From assembly GCA_024734495.1 (NCBI GenBank), contig JALMQS010000887.1:1825228-1889227 (forward strand): a stretch of DNA of 64,000 nucleotides, read 5' to 3'. A program made the position numbers and the translations under genes. The DNA is from Forficula auricularia (lineage: Eukaryota; Arthropoda; Insecta; Dermaptera; Forficulidae). Under the pieces are notes generated by a model. It ran no database searches, was not told where the DNA came from, and saw only the letters and a list, made by a program, of their open reading frames with translations. Shown piece after piece: positions 33,940-44,977 of this stretch (its first letter is position 1; each line of letters starts with the position of its first letter).

Positions 33940-34450
33940 TTTTACTTTATCCAATGCGAAGCATGGGGAAAGTATTGCAATCGGTCTGGCGGCAAGCGCG
34001 ACTTCAAAGGGTCCTCAGGTAAAGACTACGGAACCCATGGACTCAATTAAGGTCACAAATTGAAGTATTCAATGAGATTGAATTTTAGCACGTGACGGTT
34101 TTGCTAAAAATTACCTGGGATCTCGCCGAGAGGCCAAAAAGTGCCATTTTTTTTGGAAGGATGGATGGATGTATGTATGTGTGTTATCGTTTTTTTCGTC
34201 CACGAATTTTTCCACAACGTTGAACCGATTGAATTGAAATTGAAAACCTACCAGTATTTTAACAAAATGAAGCGCTGATTAGTTTTTGGTACATATCGGT
34301 CCACAAACATTAGTACTTTATTTGAGTACTTTTTTAGTTTTTTCTAAATATCTTGAAAATGACTTAACCAATTTTGATGAAATTTAATATCCTAATTAAG
34401 TACCTTGGGGACCACAAAAAAGGTTAAATAAAGTTTTTAGTAAAATTATA
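33940..34450 (+). repeat. Dispersed repeat with GAACCGATT motif
   Basis: TGTATGTATGTGTG, CCACAACGTTGAACCGATTG and AAATTGAAAACCTACCAGTA are features of repeats related to the ACCGACTTC segment at 2822-3170 (which has TTGTGAACCGATTTTG). GGGGAAGTATTGCGATGGC at 36883-36901 resembles GGGGAAAGTATTGCAATCGG at 33969-33988. Structure unresolved. Confidence 0.35.
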
Positions 34451-34596
34451 TTTTAAAGTACTTTACTCTAGAACATATTAATATTTCAAATGAATTTGGA
34501 TAAAGTTTAGCAACGATCCGTTGCAGTTTATTTCAGTTTCATTTATTTCTAACTTTCATGGTCACTAATTATTCAATTGAACGTTCATTTTCTCAG

Positions 34597-34700
34597 TTGA
34601 ATTATTATATAAAGAATATTAATAGAACAACTATGAAACAATGCAAGCTGAGTACCTTATCTACTATGCATAGCATAGAAGCCCCAGAAATTAATTTAAG
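34597..34700 (+). CDS. Candidate 104-bp coding exon, unidentified
   Basis: A 3' splice site (CATTTTCTCAG, ending 34596) and a perfect 5' splice site (TTTAAG|GTAAGT at 34700/34701) bracket a stretch open in one frame for 34 codons (LNYYIKNINRTTMKQCKLST and on). The other two frames have stops. The content is AT-rich, so chance cannot be excluded; no homology recognised. Confidence 0.25.
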
Positions 34701-34704
34701 GTAA

Positions 34705-35780
34705 GTATTGCACTAACCATATATAAAAAAATCTATTCAAATCTACTCAAAAGTTGAAATATCAAGACCATGGATATTTTTTCTACAAATTTTTTTTAAT
34801 TTTGTAGTCAAAATTCTAATAAATTAATTACCTAATTTGTGCACTGTACGTATTTACTTTAAAGTTCTCCTTTTTAAATCATCCTTTCGATTTTTAAAAT
34901 ATACTATTTGATAAATAATTAATTAATTTAAAGTAGGTATTCTTACACGCCGATATATAAAAGACATCTACTCAAATCTACTCAAAAGTTGAAATATCAA
35001 GAAACTTATAAATATTTTTTTTTAAACTTCATGATTATAAAAATTATATAAAATTATAATTGTTTAGTCAAAATTTTAATAAATTAATTAATTTGTTCAC
35101 TGTAGGTTTGTTTGTCCCTTAAAAGTTCTCCTTTTGAAACATCGTTTCAATTTTTAAAATATACTACATATATGATAACACGCCAAATTAGAAAAAAAAT
35201 GTTAATTTTTTGCAACGTGTCTAATCAACTCCCATTTCGTAACTTAAATCTGAATAAAATTTACTCTCGTTAAAGAAAATAGCTTACATGATAAGAACAT
35301 TTAAAATTTCTTAGAGCTATACTATTTGAGAAAATAGAAAAAAGCGTTTACGAGTAAATAGATAAAAAGTTTTCTGCTTTTAACCAAGACAATACCTAGA
35401 TATATGCTTAAGCTTCTAGTTTCAATGCTCTGCAACTTTATAAGATTTGATACTAAAGATATAAAATCTAGCTGCATAAGTGCTTTGAAGATGATAATCC
35501 GGAGATTCGAAAAAAATAATAAATAAATATTTATGAGTTGATTTAATTCCAACACCAAAAAATTCTTATTCTGCTCATTTATTTATTGAGTGGTAAAGTA
35601 AAAAGTTAATGTACGAATTGACGGAAAATTAATTTGTCCTTTGCTCGTCTCAAATGTTGATGAATGGATAATTTTTTATCAGCGAAAGTTTAGAGTCAAA
35701 AACCTGAAAATTGCTATAGATGTAATGTTTAATTGATATAAAACTTGCCAATTTTCAGCTCATATAATACCAATAATTAG
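34705..35780. other. Unassigned AT-rich DNA with a local direct repeat
   Basis: ATCTACTCAAAAGTTGAAAT occurs at 34740-34759 and again at 34976-34995, with GTTCTCCTTTTNAANCAT also repeated about 250 bp apart, so a tandem duplication of about 240 bp is present. No gene. Confidence 0.45.
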
Positions 35781-35789
35781 TATAGAATG

Positions 35790-36172
35790 TGGTGTTGGTG
35801 CAAGGTGAAACATCTTTAATAAAGATAAGAGTAAATAAATATTATATGTAATATTCATTTACTATGAGTTAAGGATTCATGGTCACTTTGTTTCACAGTA
35901 AAATTTAAAAAATTAAAAGAAGTAAAAATTGTTTTCAATATATATATTTCGGGCTATCAACCCATCTTCAGGAAGTACAGAAAATAACAGTTATTTTATG
36001 TACTTCCTGAAAATGGGTTGATAGCCCGAAATATATATATTGAAAACAATTTTTACTTCTTTAATTTTTTAAATTTTAATGTGAAACAAGTGACCATGAA
36101 TCCTTAACTCATAGTAAATGAATATTACATATAATATTTATTTACTCTTATCTTCATATAATACCTCAAAGT
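35790..36172. mobile_element. Family I fold-back with two ribozyme-like motifs
   Basis: It begins at GTGGTGTTGGTGCAAGGTGA (the family end). Inverted arms include AAGATAAGAGTAAATAAATA, GAGTTAAGGATTCATGGTCA and AAAAATTGTTTTCAATATAT. Minus motif about 35930-35978: CTGAAGA, T, GGG...CCC, GAA, then AT repeats. Plus motif about 36001-36050: CTGAAAA (one core change), same remainder. Stem III is a 10-base ATATATATAT palindrome. Confidence 0.8.
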
Positions 36173-36299
36173 CTTGATAACTTTCCATATCGCATATCTG
36201 ATTTTCTGCATTTCTAAAGAAATTAATTTATATATTAAAAAAAACGTGTTTTATCTCATTTAATCACTCTCTTTATTTACTATATTTATTTTTTAAGTG

Positions 36300-36640
36300 A
36301 ATGCCATTAAAGTAATTCTATTAATATAATTACTTGCCATGTTTAATCCTTTGCAATCCCTCTTAAATCTCGGTTTAATTTGCGCCATTTCATCGAATTA
36401 CTTTCTGATTTTTGGCTTTGATGAAAATCGTCGTCTATGCGGCGAGGAAAGTTTCGCTTGGCCTTGCAGCAACCCTAATCCATTAAGGGCTCAACCGTGT
36501 AATTGGCTCAAGTGACAACCATAAAGATTATGGCGACACATGAATCGGACCGAATAGAGATGGATCAGCCATGTCGACATTCGTATGAATATTCAAACTA
36601 GGATTTCAATTCGAAGAAATGAAATAGGAGAGGAGAGGAG
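36300..36640. other. Non-repetitive, less AT-rich block; possible conserved non-coding DNA
   Basis: Unlike most of the window this block (best part 36380-36600) has no repeat match and balanced base composition, with sites such as CCATAAAGATTATGG. No open frame. Could be regulatory, but only cross-species comparison can tell. A CAA microsatellite follows at 36660-36680. Confidence 0.2.
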
Positions 36641-36659
36641 AACAGGGGATCAATAGAAA

Positions 36660-36680
36660 ACAACAACAACAACAACAACA
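36660..36680 (+). repeat. CAA microsatellite
   Basis: About seven CAA units. Confidence 0.8.
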
Positions 36681-37004
36681 TGGGATTGTTCCAATTGGAT
36701 TGAATTAATTCTCAACGATCCATCAAATAAATAAATAACATCTTTGTTGTGCATTTCCTCTGAAGGGAAACATGAATGAAATAATATCCCCCTTTTTATT
36801 CTATTATGCCGTGGGTTGAATGATTAAATTATATCAGAAGTTTGCATTTTTTTACTTTCACATTTATATTCTATAGAATATAATGGGGAAGTATTGCGAT
36901 GGCCTGTCTGGATCCTGACTCTTTGAGAGCTTGTATTTTTCTTATAATATTCAAAAGGTTGTTATAAAAAACTAAAATAAATACACTAATGTTTAAAAAG
37001 TTAG

Positions 37005-37160
37005 GTGTCGATTCAAAGTGAAACATTTTTAAATAATAAAAGTAAGTAAAACTGCAAGGTAGGTTTCACAAAAATAAAACAAATACATATAGTTGAGTTT
37101 TATCTCGATAAATATATTTCGGGTTACGAGCCCATCATCAAGAGTTCAGAAGAAAATATT
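37005..37160 (-). mobile_element. Left half of a family I fold-back split by nested retroelements
   Basis: TAGGTGTCGATTCAAAGTGA, AAAGTAAGTAAAACTGCAAG and AGGTTTCACAAAAATAAAAC are the inverse of 40610-40695. The minus motif about 37104-37148 reads TTGATGA (C3 changed), T, GGG...CCC, GAA, ATATAT. The partner arm lies 3.4 kb away, beyond two non-LTR elements and another fold-back. Confidence 0.7.
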
Positions 37161-37399
37161 CTTCCTTCCAGTTTTCCCTGTGAGATTTGATTATAAAATG
37201 TAATAATATAGAAACAATTTTCAATTGATCATTAGTTCAATTCAGATTCTAAATTCAATGACAAGTTTTTATAAATTATTTATTTATTGAAAATTGTTGA
37301 AATATCCATGTTAATAAATTTATTTATTTATTTTATTTAAATGTATTTTTCATAAATATTTATTACAATATTACAAATTTTAATACTAAAGTTATAATA

Positions 37400-38157
37400 A
37401 TTCTCAATATTTCTCAATCGAAATGTTCAACTGTCTCTCTTAAGATATATCCTCACTTGGTTCTTAAATTGAATCAGAATTGATGCATTTCTCATTTCAG
37501 CTGGTAAACAATTAAATTCCTCAAGTCCTTTAAAATATAATTAATTTCTTGTGCCCTGTTTCCTCACCCTCTCAAAAAATATATCATTTCTAATTTGCGT
37601 CTCATGGTCATGGATCTCGTTGACCGATGTGAAATTCAGATAGGCTGGCAGCTGCCTATGACATAATAGTCCAAGAGCCCATGACCAATTTTTCATGAAG
37701 AGTTTGATTCAAGTAGATATTTCACCTAGAGGTATTAATAGCATAGATGAGTAGGGAATCGGCTGTTTTCCTGATCAACCTTGGTACTGCGCTACTGCGC
37801 ATAGGAAAAAGTTGTTCAAAAAATGTTAGCCAAAAAGAAAGTTTTCTGATTCAAAATCCAACAAACTACTATTCGACAGTTAAGTTGATTTTAAATTAAA
37901 AATTAACTAATCCAAATACTATTTAGGGGGGGGGGAACACTGAGTCAGACAACCCTAAAGTTGCTTTTTCAAATAAAAAAAATGTTTAGGACTTCATGAA
38001 TGTGAAGCAATTTATTTTTACAGTACAATGTGTTTTGTATATAGAATTATAGTCGGAGAGTATAACTTTCCAGCATACTACTTACTTACTTGATGTTATA
38101 TCTGTCACATTTTAATAATAATTTTCATGCATCTATTTTGTAAGAGCTGCAGCTTAT
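37400..38157 (-). pseudogene. Non-LTR retrotransposon A, RT C-terminus and 3' end (minus strand)
   Basis: Minus-strand reading from 38157 gives DKLQLLQNRCMKIIIK, then after a frameshift CDRYNIK and SSMLES, and near 37540-37440 FKGLEEFNCLPAEMRNASIL and FKNQVRIYLKRDS followed by a stop. These are the usual C-terminal motifs of insect non-LTR reverse transcriptases. The upstream part of the same gene is at 39577-39790, so element B has inserted into it. Multiple stops and frameshifts. Confidence 0.75.
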
Positions 38158-38158
38158 C

Positions 38159-39463
38159 AATAAAAACTATCGACCCATAGCAATCACTTCTGTCTTATCC
38201 AAAATTATGGAAAAGGCCATCAACGAGCAAGTTCTACGACAGTTAGAGTCAAATAAATTTATCCACGATAGGCAATACGGCTTCAGGCAATCCCGGTCGA
38301 CAGGTGACATCCTAGCATATGTAACTCATATCTGGAACAAAACCTTGGAGGCCGGGAATGAGACCCTCGCGGTAGCTTTAGACATTTCAAAAGTCTTCGA
38401 TATGGTCTGGCACAAAAATCTTCTTGCCAAATTGACCTCCGTCGGCCTTGCACCGAAACTCTGTAAGTTGCTCGAAAGTTTTCTTTCAGACCGTAGTATT
38501 AAGGTTGTCATCGATGGAATATCATCTTCCCCCTTCCACACCAACGCGGGAGTTCCTCAGGGATCGGTTATCTCCCCTACGCTTTTTCTTATCTATATCA
38601 ACGACCTTCTAAACTTGCCCTCCAATCCGGTACATTGTTACGCAGATGACAGCACCCTACATAACGCCCCTGCATCGCATAAAAACCGTGCAGACATTGC
38701 CTCTTCAATTAATTTAGACTTATGCAAACTTAAAAACTGGGGATCCCAAAACTTAGTTAACTTCAATGCAGGGAAAACTCAGTGTTGCCTTATTTCTAGG
38801 CGCGTCGACAGAAACCTCCCAAATATATCATTCGACTCAAACTCACTAGAATTCAGGGATAAAATTTCAATGCTAGGCGTAACTCTAGGGTCTGACCTTT
38901 CATGGAATGACCATATCTCAACCACAGCTAAAGCTGCAGCGCGCAAGCTTGGTCTCCTATTTAGGTCTAGACGCTGTTATACTCCCAGTCAACTCCTTAT
39001 GCTGTATAAGGCTCAAATTCGTCCCTGTCTCGAATATGGCTCTCATCTGTGGAGGGGTGCCTCCAAGCATTCTCTTGCCACACTGGATGCAATTCAGAAG
39101 CGAGCAATTAAACTAATAGGAGAACCGGCTCTAACCAACTCACTCGACTCCCTGGCTCACCGAAGAACCGTTTCTGCCCTTTCCCTGTACTACAGATACT
39201 ATCACGGTGTCTGTTCAGTCGAGCTGAAATCAATTATCCCCCCTAATGCCCTCTTTACGCGAAACACGCGGTTTTCTAACGCTCAGCACCCCTTCGCTGT
39301 CAAATTGGATAAAATTCGAACAAGCGCTTTCGCCAACTCTTTTATCCCTTTGACCTCCAGAGACTGGAACTCGCTCCCTGCCACCATCTTTCCCGCGACC
39401 TATAACCTTCAGCTATTTAAGACCCGTATCCACAGATACCTTCGACCCCCGCCCAACCCATAA
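38159..39463 (+). CDS. Non-LTR retrotransposon B reverse transcriptase, 5'-truncated
   Basis: Open for 434 codons from the truncation point (NYRPIAITSVLSKIMEKAIN); the first ATG is at 38207. RT motifs in order (residues counted from the ATG): YGFRQSRSTGD (about 24-34), ALDISKVFDMVWH with the first catalytic aspartates (about 57-69), AGVPQGSVISPTLFLIYIND (about 113-132), YADDS catalytic centre (about 144-148), LGVTLGSDLSWNDHI (about 224-238), then the C-terminal WNSLPATIF and FKTRIHRYLRPPPNP. All palm residues are kept, but the N-terminal endonuclease, ORF1 and 5' UTR are missing, so it cannot move alone. It is G/C-richer than its surroundings. It belongs to the Jockey/CR1 group; the exact clade is not resolved. 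The same 3' end occurs twice more at 62.3 and 62.7 kb. Confidence 0.9.
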   Translation, partial: NKNYRPIAITSVLSKIMEKAINEQVLRQLESNKFIHDRQYGFRQSRSTGDILAYVTHIWNKTLEAGNETLAVALDISKVFDMVWHKNLLAKLTSVGLAPKLCKLLESFLSDRSIKVVIDGISSSPFHTNAGVPQGSVISPTLFLIYINDLLNLPSNPVHCYADDSTLHNAPASHKNRADIASSINLDLCKLKNWGSQNLVNFNAGKTQCCLISRRVDRNLPNISFDSNSLEFRDKISMLGVTLGSDLSWNDHISTTAKAAARKLGLLFRSRRCYTPSQLLMLYKAQIRPCLEYGSHLWRGASKHSLATLDAIQKRAIKLIGEPALTNSLDSLAHRRTVSALSLYYRYYHGVCSVELKSIIPPNALFTRNTRFSNAQHPFAVKLDKIRTSAFANSFIPLTSRDWNSLPATIFPATYNLQLFKTRIHRYLRPPPNP

Positions 39464-39576
39464 AATTCTTTCTTCTTCTTTTCACGATGGAGGGGCCAAC
39501 CCAGGCCTTTAGGGGTTGCACCTTTTTTGGTGTAACTCCTTCTCTCATCATTATCATAAAAAAAAAAAAAAAAAAA
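39464..39576 (+). terminator. 3' UTR and poly-A of element B
   Basis: The 3' UTR contains ACGATGGAGGGGCCAACCCA and CCTTTAGGGGTTGCACCTTT and ends ATCATTATCAT plus a 19-A tail. This UTR identifies the two further copies at 62300-62433 and 62724-62922. Confidence 0.85.
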
Positions 39577-39790
39577 TTCTCCTGAGTACCAAAAAATAAT
39601 ATTGTAGGACAGTAAGAGAAACTAGGACTAATTATAGTTCTATACACCTTAATTCTAGTGTTCATATTTAAATTATTACTAGCTCTACCAAAGTATTGCA
39701 CTTTTCTGTTTACATTCTTCAAGAGCTCACTATGATGACTTAAATTGAGAATGAGTTATGTATGCAGAGTAACAAATTCCAAATCTTTAA
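39577..39790 (-). pseudogene. Non-LTR retrotransposon A, upstream RT part (minus strand)
   Basis: Minus-strand reading gives KVQYFGRASNNLNMNTRIKV and YRTIISPSFSYCPTILFFGT then QE, which is exactly the stretch that precedes DKLQLLQNR (38157) in this type of protein. The break between the two halves is filled by element B. Confidence 0.75.
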
Positions 39791-39949
39791 CGAAATTGTA
39801 TGTATGAGTGTGAAATTTTTTTGATTTTTATTTTGTATAATTGCATATTTAAAAAAAAATGTTTAAATTTTTAGTACTACTGAAGATGATCTACCAGGGG
39901 TGACCGAAAATGTTTAGTAAATCTATCTAATAAATAATGTTAATTGTCT

Positions 39950-40535
39950 AAAATTACAAACAGAAACAAAGAGGTTGTCCTCTGCTTGATGCAAATAAAC
40001 ATACACATATATATATCAAAATTATATATCTGTATATATATTATTTATTTGTTTGAGACTATAATTTCGAAGACTTGGCCTTCATCATCAGTCTTTTTTA
40101 ATTATAAATATTATTTTTCATGGGGTTAATACCGTATGGATATTGAAAATTTTCGATCTTTACTTAGCTGGAGCTAGTTAAAATTAAAATCAACTTCCAG
40201 TTCACATTCATATTTAACCATATGTATCCCTGTTAAATATGAATGTGAACTGGAAGTTGATTTTAATTTTAACTAGCTCCCAGCTAAGTAAAGATCGAAA
40301 ATTTTCAATATCCCTAAGGTATTGACCCCATGAAAAATAATATTTATAATTAAAAAAGACTGATGATGAAGACCAAGTCTTTGAAACTAAAGTCTCAAAC
40401 AAATAAATAATATATATATACAGATATATAATTTCTATATATATATATGTATGTATGTTTATTTGCATCAAGCAGAGGACAACCTCTTTGTTTCTCTTTG
40501 TGAATCAACAACTCTGCTACACTCGGCAAATTAAG
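39950..40535. mobile_element. Family IV fold-back, complete, with ribozyme-like motifs
   Basis: Arms of about 260 bp (centre near 40225) start at AGAAACAAAGAGGTTGTCCT and end with the inverse plus ACTCTGCTACACTCGGCAA. They share TTCCAGTTCACATTCATATT. Each arm carries a motif with CTGATGA, T, GAAG...CTTC or CTTT, GAA (minus about 40067-40105, plus about 40358-40402). Stem III and I pairing are weak, so these look inactive. Frames on both strands are shadows of the palindrome. Confidence 0.8.
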
Positions 40536-40599
40536 TCTAAAATTACTCTATTTATTTATTTTATGTGACTGAATAAACCCTTTAATTTATAAAATTACT

Positions 40600-40695
40600 T
40601 CCTTGTGAACTCCTGATGATGGACTCGAAACATATATTTGTTTTATTTTTGTGAAACCCACCTTGCAATTTTACTTACTCTTATTATTTAAAATA
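40600..40695 (+). mobile_element. Right half of the split family I fold-back
   Basis: GAACTCCTGATGATGGACTC, then GTTTTATTTTTGTGAAACCC and CCTTGCAATTTTACTTACTC are the inverse of 37020-37155. The ribozyme-like core CTGATGA is intact but most of stem II is deleted. Confidence 0.7.
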
Positions 40696-41654
40696 AATAC
40701 AATTCATTATAAAACGATTCAAAAAAGTTTAACAAAAATTCAAATCTCCTTTTTATCAATTTATTGAAAATTTGTGAAATATGAAAAATAGTTGTTTCAA
40801 GGAAGAATAATAAAGTAACTATTGATATAAACCAATAAATATTTTGAAAATAGCCAATACTACAGATTGTCTTGGTGTGTTTCGCATTATTAACTAAATC
40901 TGCATACAGTGTACATAGTCTTGAAAAAATTTCTCTCTTTTCTGCAAATTCCCTTTCAGAATGCTTGTTAGATGATTTATCATCTTATTTTTAAATATTT
41001 TTTTTAAGTAAATAACCTATATTAAACTCTATTTTATTAAAGAAAAAACTATTCACGCATCCATTATTCTGAGACCTCATGCTTCGGCTTATAGAAAATT
41101 CAAATCCAATTGAAAGAGTAAATATCTTTATCGTTTTTGTTCACGCAAAGCAAAGTGTAAACACGTGCACAAGCTTCAGTTGGAGATTAAATATTTACAG
41201 GGGGTTTCAAAGTGTTTTTTCTTATTATTTGGGGGTCAGAGGGCTAAAAGGTTAAGAATCGATGTTATAGATCAGGCCTGGCCAACCCACGGGCCGCATT
41301 GACTACCTAAAAATTTCAAAAGGCCGCAGAAAAATAAGATAATTTTTATTTTATTTAATATTTTTTTCTAGAGCTGGCTTTAAAACGGATTTCATATTTA
41401 GTGATTTTTATTGTAAGCGAACGCAAAAGTACACTGAAAGTGTTAAATCAATGTAAATGTGAAAAAAAAAATTCCAAGGAGATTCGGAAAGAAAACATGC
41501 ATTGAATGACCCAACAAAAAATGAACGTATTTGTATGGTAATAACCATTTAATTAAAAATAGTTTTAACTATCAAAATTATTTTTTTTATTTTTTTTTAT
41601 ATTTTAGTAATATTCAAAAACATAAGGTTTTAATGTTGATACAATTTTGATGGC

Positions 41655-42013
41655 TGTATATGTATATAATTAAGTAATGGAGAGGGATTCAGCCAATGGG
41701 TAGCCTCTGCTGAATAAAAAACTCCCAATTATGGAAAACGTTTCGGCTTTAATTAAATAATGCCATCATCAGTTCCTAAGAGAGTATTAGCGACACAATT
41801 AATTTTATAAATAAATTGTCCGCAGGCAGAGTTGTTGTGGATTTTATCATAATATACAAAATTATATGAATTATAAAATGGTACATAAATCTTGGTGTGC
41901 TCTCACTCGATATGCGCAACGTCTCAAGTACAAACGTTTTCCATAATTGGGAGTTTTTTATTCAGCAGAGGCTACCCATTGGCTGAATCCCTCTCCATTA
42001 CTTAATTATATAA
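41655..42013. mobile_element. Family V fold-back with ribozyme-like motif, two-ended copy
   Basis: Inverted ends of about 78 bp: TAATTAAGTAATGGAGAGGG, CAGCCAATGGGTAGCC and TCCCAATTATGGAAAACG (41659-41740) mirror 41936-42013. The spacer holds the minus-strand motif 41733-41776, the same as at 16536-16579: GGAA, CTGATGA, T, GGC...GCC, GAA, ACGT, T, TTCC. The right arm repeats ACGTTTTCC without the rest of the motif. Confidence 0.85.
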
Positions 42014-42346
42014 GGTTTTAATATTTAACGCCTAAAGATGGAACCCGCAATACAGAGCGCTCGATTTAAATACATAACCTAGAACACGCAGGCGAAGCTC
42101 TATCTTTCTAATCACTCCATCCCTCCCTATTTTTGGACACTATTAATTTCACAACGTGAGCCATTTTCATAAGGTAAATAGTTTTAATTATCAAAATTAT
42201 TAGTCAAGTTACATACGCCGAACATTATTTCGCGTCTTATTTTAAAATACCAAATAAATATCAATGGCTATTTCTTTCAGTGTATATTTTTGGATTTCAT
42301 TTCGTCTATTTTTAAATCAATTTCTCTTGTTTAAGTTTATTATTAT

Positions 42347-42642
42347 TAGATTAAAAATTCACAGTTCTTTGGACAATGTTTTTTTATTGAAGCTCTTATC
42401 CAATTTTTGTACAACGTTTATATCTGTGATCTGTCAAATCCATCCAGACTTATTTTATTGTATCAATCTAGAAAGAAAAATTCTACTATGTCTCAATTGT
42501 TTTTATCTTTATTTCAACCAATGTTGCTCTAACCAATTGAGTGCTTGAAAAAGTCTCGAGAGAGAGACGAAACGTTGTACAAAAATTGAATAAGAGCTTA
42601 AATAAAAAAACATTGTCCAAAGAACTGTTAATTTTTAATCTA
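42347..42642. mobile_element. Fold-back with degenerate ribozyme-like motif
   Basis: Arms share GATTAAAAATT, CTTTGGACAATGTTTTTTTA and CCAATTTTTGTACAACGTTT. The plus motif about 42540-42585: GTGC, TTGAAAA, A, GTCTC...GAGAC (5-bp stem II), GAA, ACGT, T, GTAC. Stem II and stem III are perfect and stem I pairs with one G-U, but two core bases are changed. Confidence 0.65.
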
Positions 42643-42884
42643 CTAATTATAATGGACATTAATCAACATAATTTATTATAAATATTATTTTTTATTTTAT
42701 TTTTTGTGCAATTATAGGGAACGCTATTTCTTTTAATTAATTTAATGGATTTAAAATACTTTGTGAAATACCCAATTAAAAAAAAACAATTTGTATGTCA
42801 TATATGACTGCGGGTCACACGTAAGGACGCCGAGGGCCGCATGCGGCCCGCAGGTTGGCCAGTCTTGTCTGGTATAGACTAGTG

Positions 42885-43640
42885 CTGTACATTTTAAGCA
42901 AAATAAAATTCGAAAATTAGTTCGTAGCACTTTCAATTTTTCTATAAATTCGAAGTTATAGAAAAGTTTGAATTAGAATATATTTTTTATTTAATTTATT
43001 TTAGGAAAGAAATACAGCTACATACATGGTACATACATAAAGAAAATAAGGGAATGATAATTACTTTTATAAAAATACATAAATAATCACACGTAGATGT
43101 TGTTTAATACATAACAAATTGTTTTTTAATTATTTCTATGATAAACAAAAAGAAAAACAGAAAAATATAAACATAATCTAATCAATAATTTATGGTTTTG
43201 TGCTAAATAATAGAATGTTAACATGTTCACAAGAGAGTCAGTTTCTTTTTGTACAAAAAGCTACGGGGGAAATCGAATAGAGCTGCTCCTCTCATGCAAC
43301 TCTTTACAAGGGGATGGTCATTAAATAGGACAACAGGGAATTCTTTTGCTACTATGTATGGCCAGGCAGAGCCTGGTGTGTTTCTGTAATAATGATTTTC
43401 TGGCTTCTAAAATCTTGAATACAAATATTTTGACTTAGTGTCCTGATTAAAAAAAATAATACTATTTGATTCATGTTATTATTTCAAAATTTCCCAAAAG
43501 AGCTGAGATATCATAATCATAATCATCATCATATTTGAAGCAACCTACCGCCAAAATGATAACAAATTTAAGTAAATTTAAGTCTTATAAAAAATAATTA
43601 AACAATGTTAGAATGATATTAAGATATATTAATTATAATT
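42885..43640. other. Unassigned AT-rich DNA
   Basis: No gene; slightly GC-richer at 43255-43400 without frame or match. Confidence 0.4.
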
Positions 43641-43651
43641 TATAACTGATA

Positions 43652-43838
43652 GAAGGGCAGCCCAAGGATAATGAAAAAATTCTATCGAATAAAATAGATT
43701 TATTGGATATTCATTTTTTCTCACTAAAAAACCAACGTTTCGGAGGATTCTTTCTCCTTCTTCAGGGCGAAAAAAATGAATATCCAATAAATCTATTTTA
43801 TTCGAGAGAATTTTTTTCACTATCATTGGGCTGCCTTT
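43652..43838. mobile_element. Family II fold-back (GGCAGCCCA ends) with ribozyme-like motif
   Basis: Arms AGGGCAGCCCAAGGATAATG... and the inverse ending CATTGGGCTGCCTTT share TAGATTTATTGGATATTCAT. The loop holds a minus motif (43730-43769): CTGAAGA, A, GGAG...CTCC, GAA, ACGT, T, GGT. Core bases are all present; stem I is short (3 bp with one G-U). Confidence 0.75.
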
Positions 43839-43839
43839 C

Positions 43840-44975
43840 TCTTAAAGTAGAATTGTTGATTTTTCTTTAAAATGACGCTACGAGAAAGGAGCAAATTGAG
43901 CATATGATTTTTACCTGTAGGCGTTTAAAATAGGCTTAACTTAATAACGAAAAATTAGTACGTTTTTGATATCTTAAGTATTTATCAAGTTATAAGATAA
44001 AAGACTCTCCATCACTTATCAATTAAAATTTATATCTGTCCGTCTCTCTCCGAAGAGAAAATTTCATCTAATATATATTAATTATTTTTGGAAAACCGCC
44101 ACAAATAAAAAAAAGTTTGCCAGCTCCAATATAAAAAAATTAATCATTTCTTAATTTCAATATAGAATAAATAAATATTAATTTTTGTTTGGATATTATT
44201 ATTGTTTTTTGTGGTAGAGCAAATACAAATTTGGCTACATACATACATACATACAAACATGTGAAATAGATTTTTTTTTAATAAGTCGGCCAAGTGCGAG
44301 TTAGTCCGCATACCGAGTCTCGTATCTTATAACTTGAAAATACTTAAGATATCAAATTCCTACTTATTTTTCGTCAATAACTTAAGCCTATTTTAAACGC
44401 CTACAGGTATAAAAATCATAAGGTCAATTTGCTGCTTTCTCGTAGCGTCATTTTAAAAACAAATTCAACAATTCTACTTTAAGAGATGATCTTTCGATAG
44501 CTCATGCCCTATGATAAAAAATATTTATATTTTCGACCCCTGAAAAAAAATTCGACCTTCTCCAAAATAATTATTTAATTAAAATTTTAATACAATTTTT
44601 AAATTCCTGGAAAATAACTAAAAGTAACTTATAAGGTTTGTGTGTTATTTAGCTTACCTGACAGACGGACAAACATTATAGCGACCGTATGAGATCTGTT
44701 TTATTTTTGAAAAAAACAACTAAAATTTACTTTTTTGGGATCTGGGGATCTTGAAATCTAAAGATCTGTAAAAGCTTAAAAAATCTCTCATAATTACAAT
44801 ACTACCCCAATGATTTTATTAAAAATTTAATTAATTAATTAATATTTCTCCATATATATAAGTAATTACACATACACCAGCTGCGAAGGCCGCATCCAGC
44901 AGGCATCTTGCTGGCTAGGGTGCTACGGCCTCTGAACTCTGCAATGGGTTTTAAAATGATAATTTTAATAAAAAT
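43840..44975. other. Unassigned AT-rich DNA
   Basis: TCCGTCTCTCTCCGAAGAGA near 44040 is the inverse of a motif at 52460-52480 and 53540-53560, a dispersed repeat end. An ATAC microsatellite lies at 44238-44256. A GC-rich hairpin (CCAGCAGG...TTGCTGG, 44895-44915) was not identified. Confidence 0.4.
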
Positions 44976-44977
44976 AA

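Larger units (their letters stand above)
41273..42871. mobile_element. hAT-like relic 4, hosting two fold-back elements
   Basis: Left end CAGGCCTGGCCAACCCACGG and inverted right end with CTGGCCAACCTGCGGGCC are typical hAT termini. TTATAGAT (41265-41272) and GTATAGAC (42872-42879) match at 6 of 8 bases. No transposase is recognisable. Family V (41655-42013) and another fold-back (42347-42642) lie inside. Confidence 0.55.
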
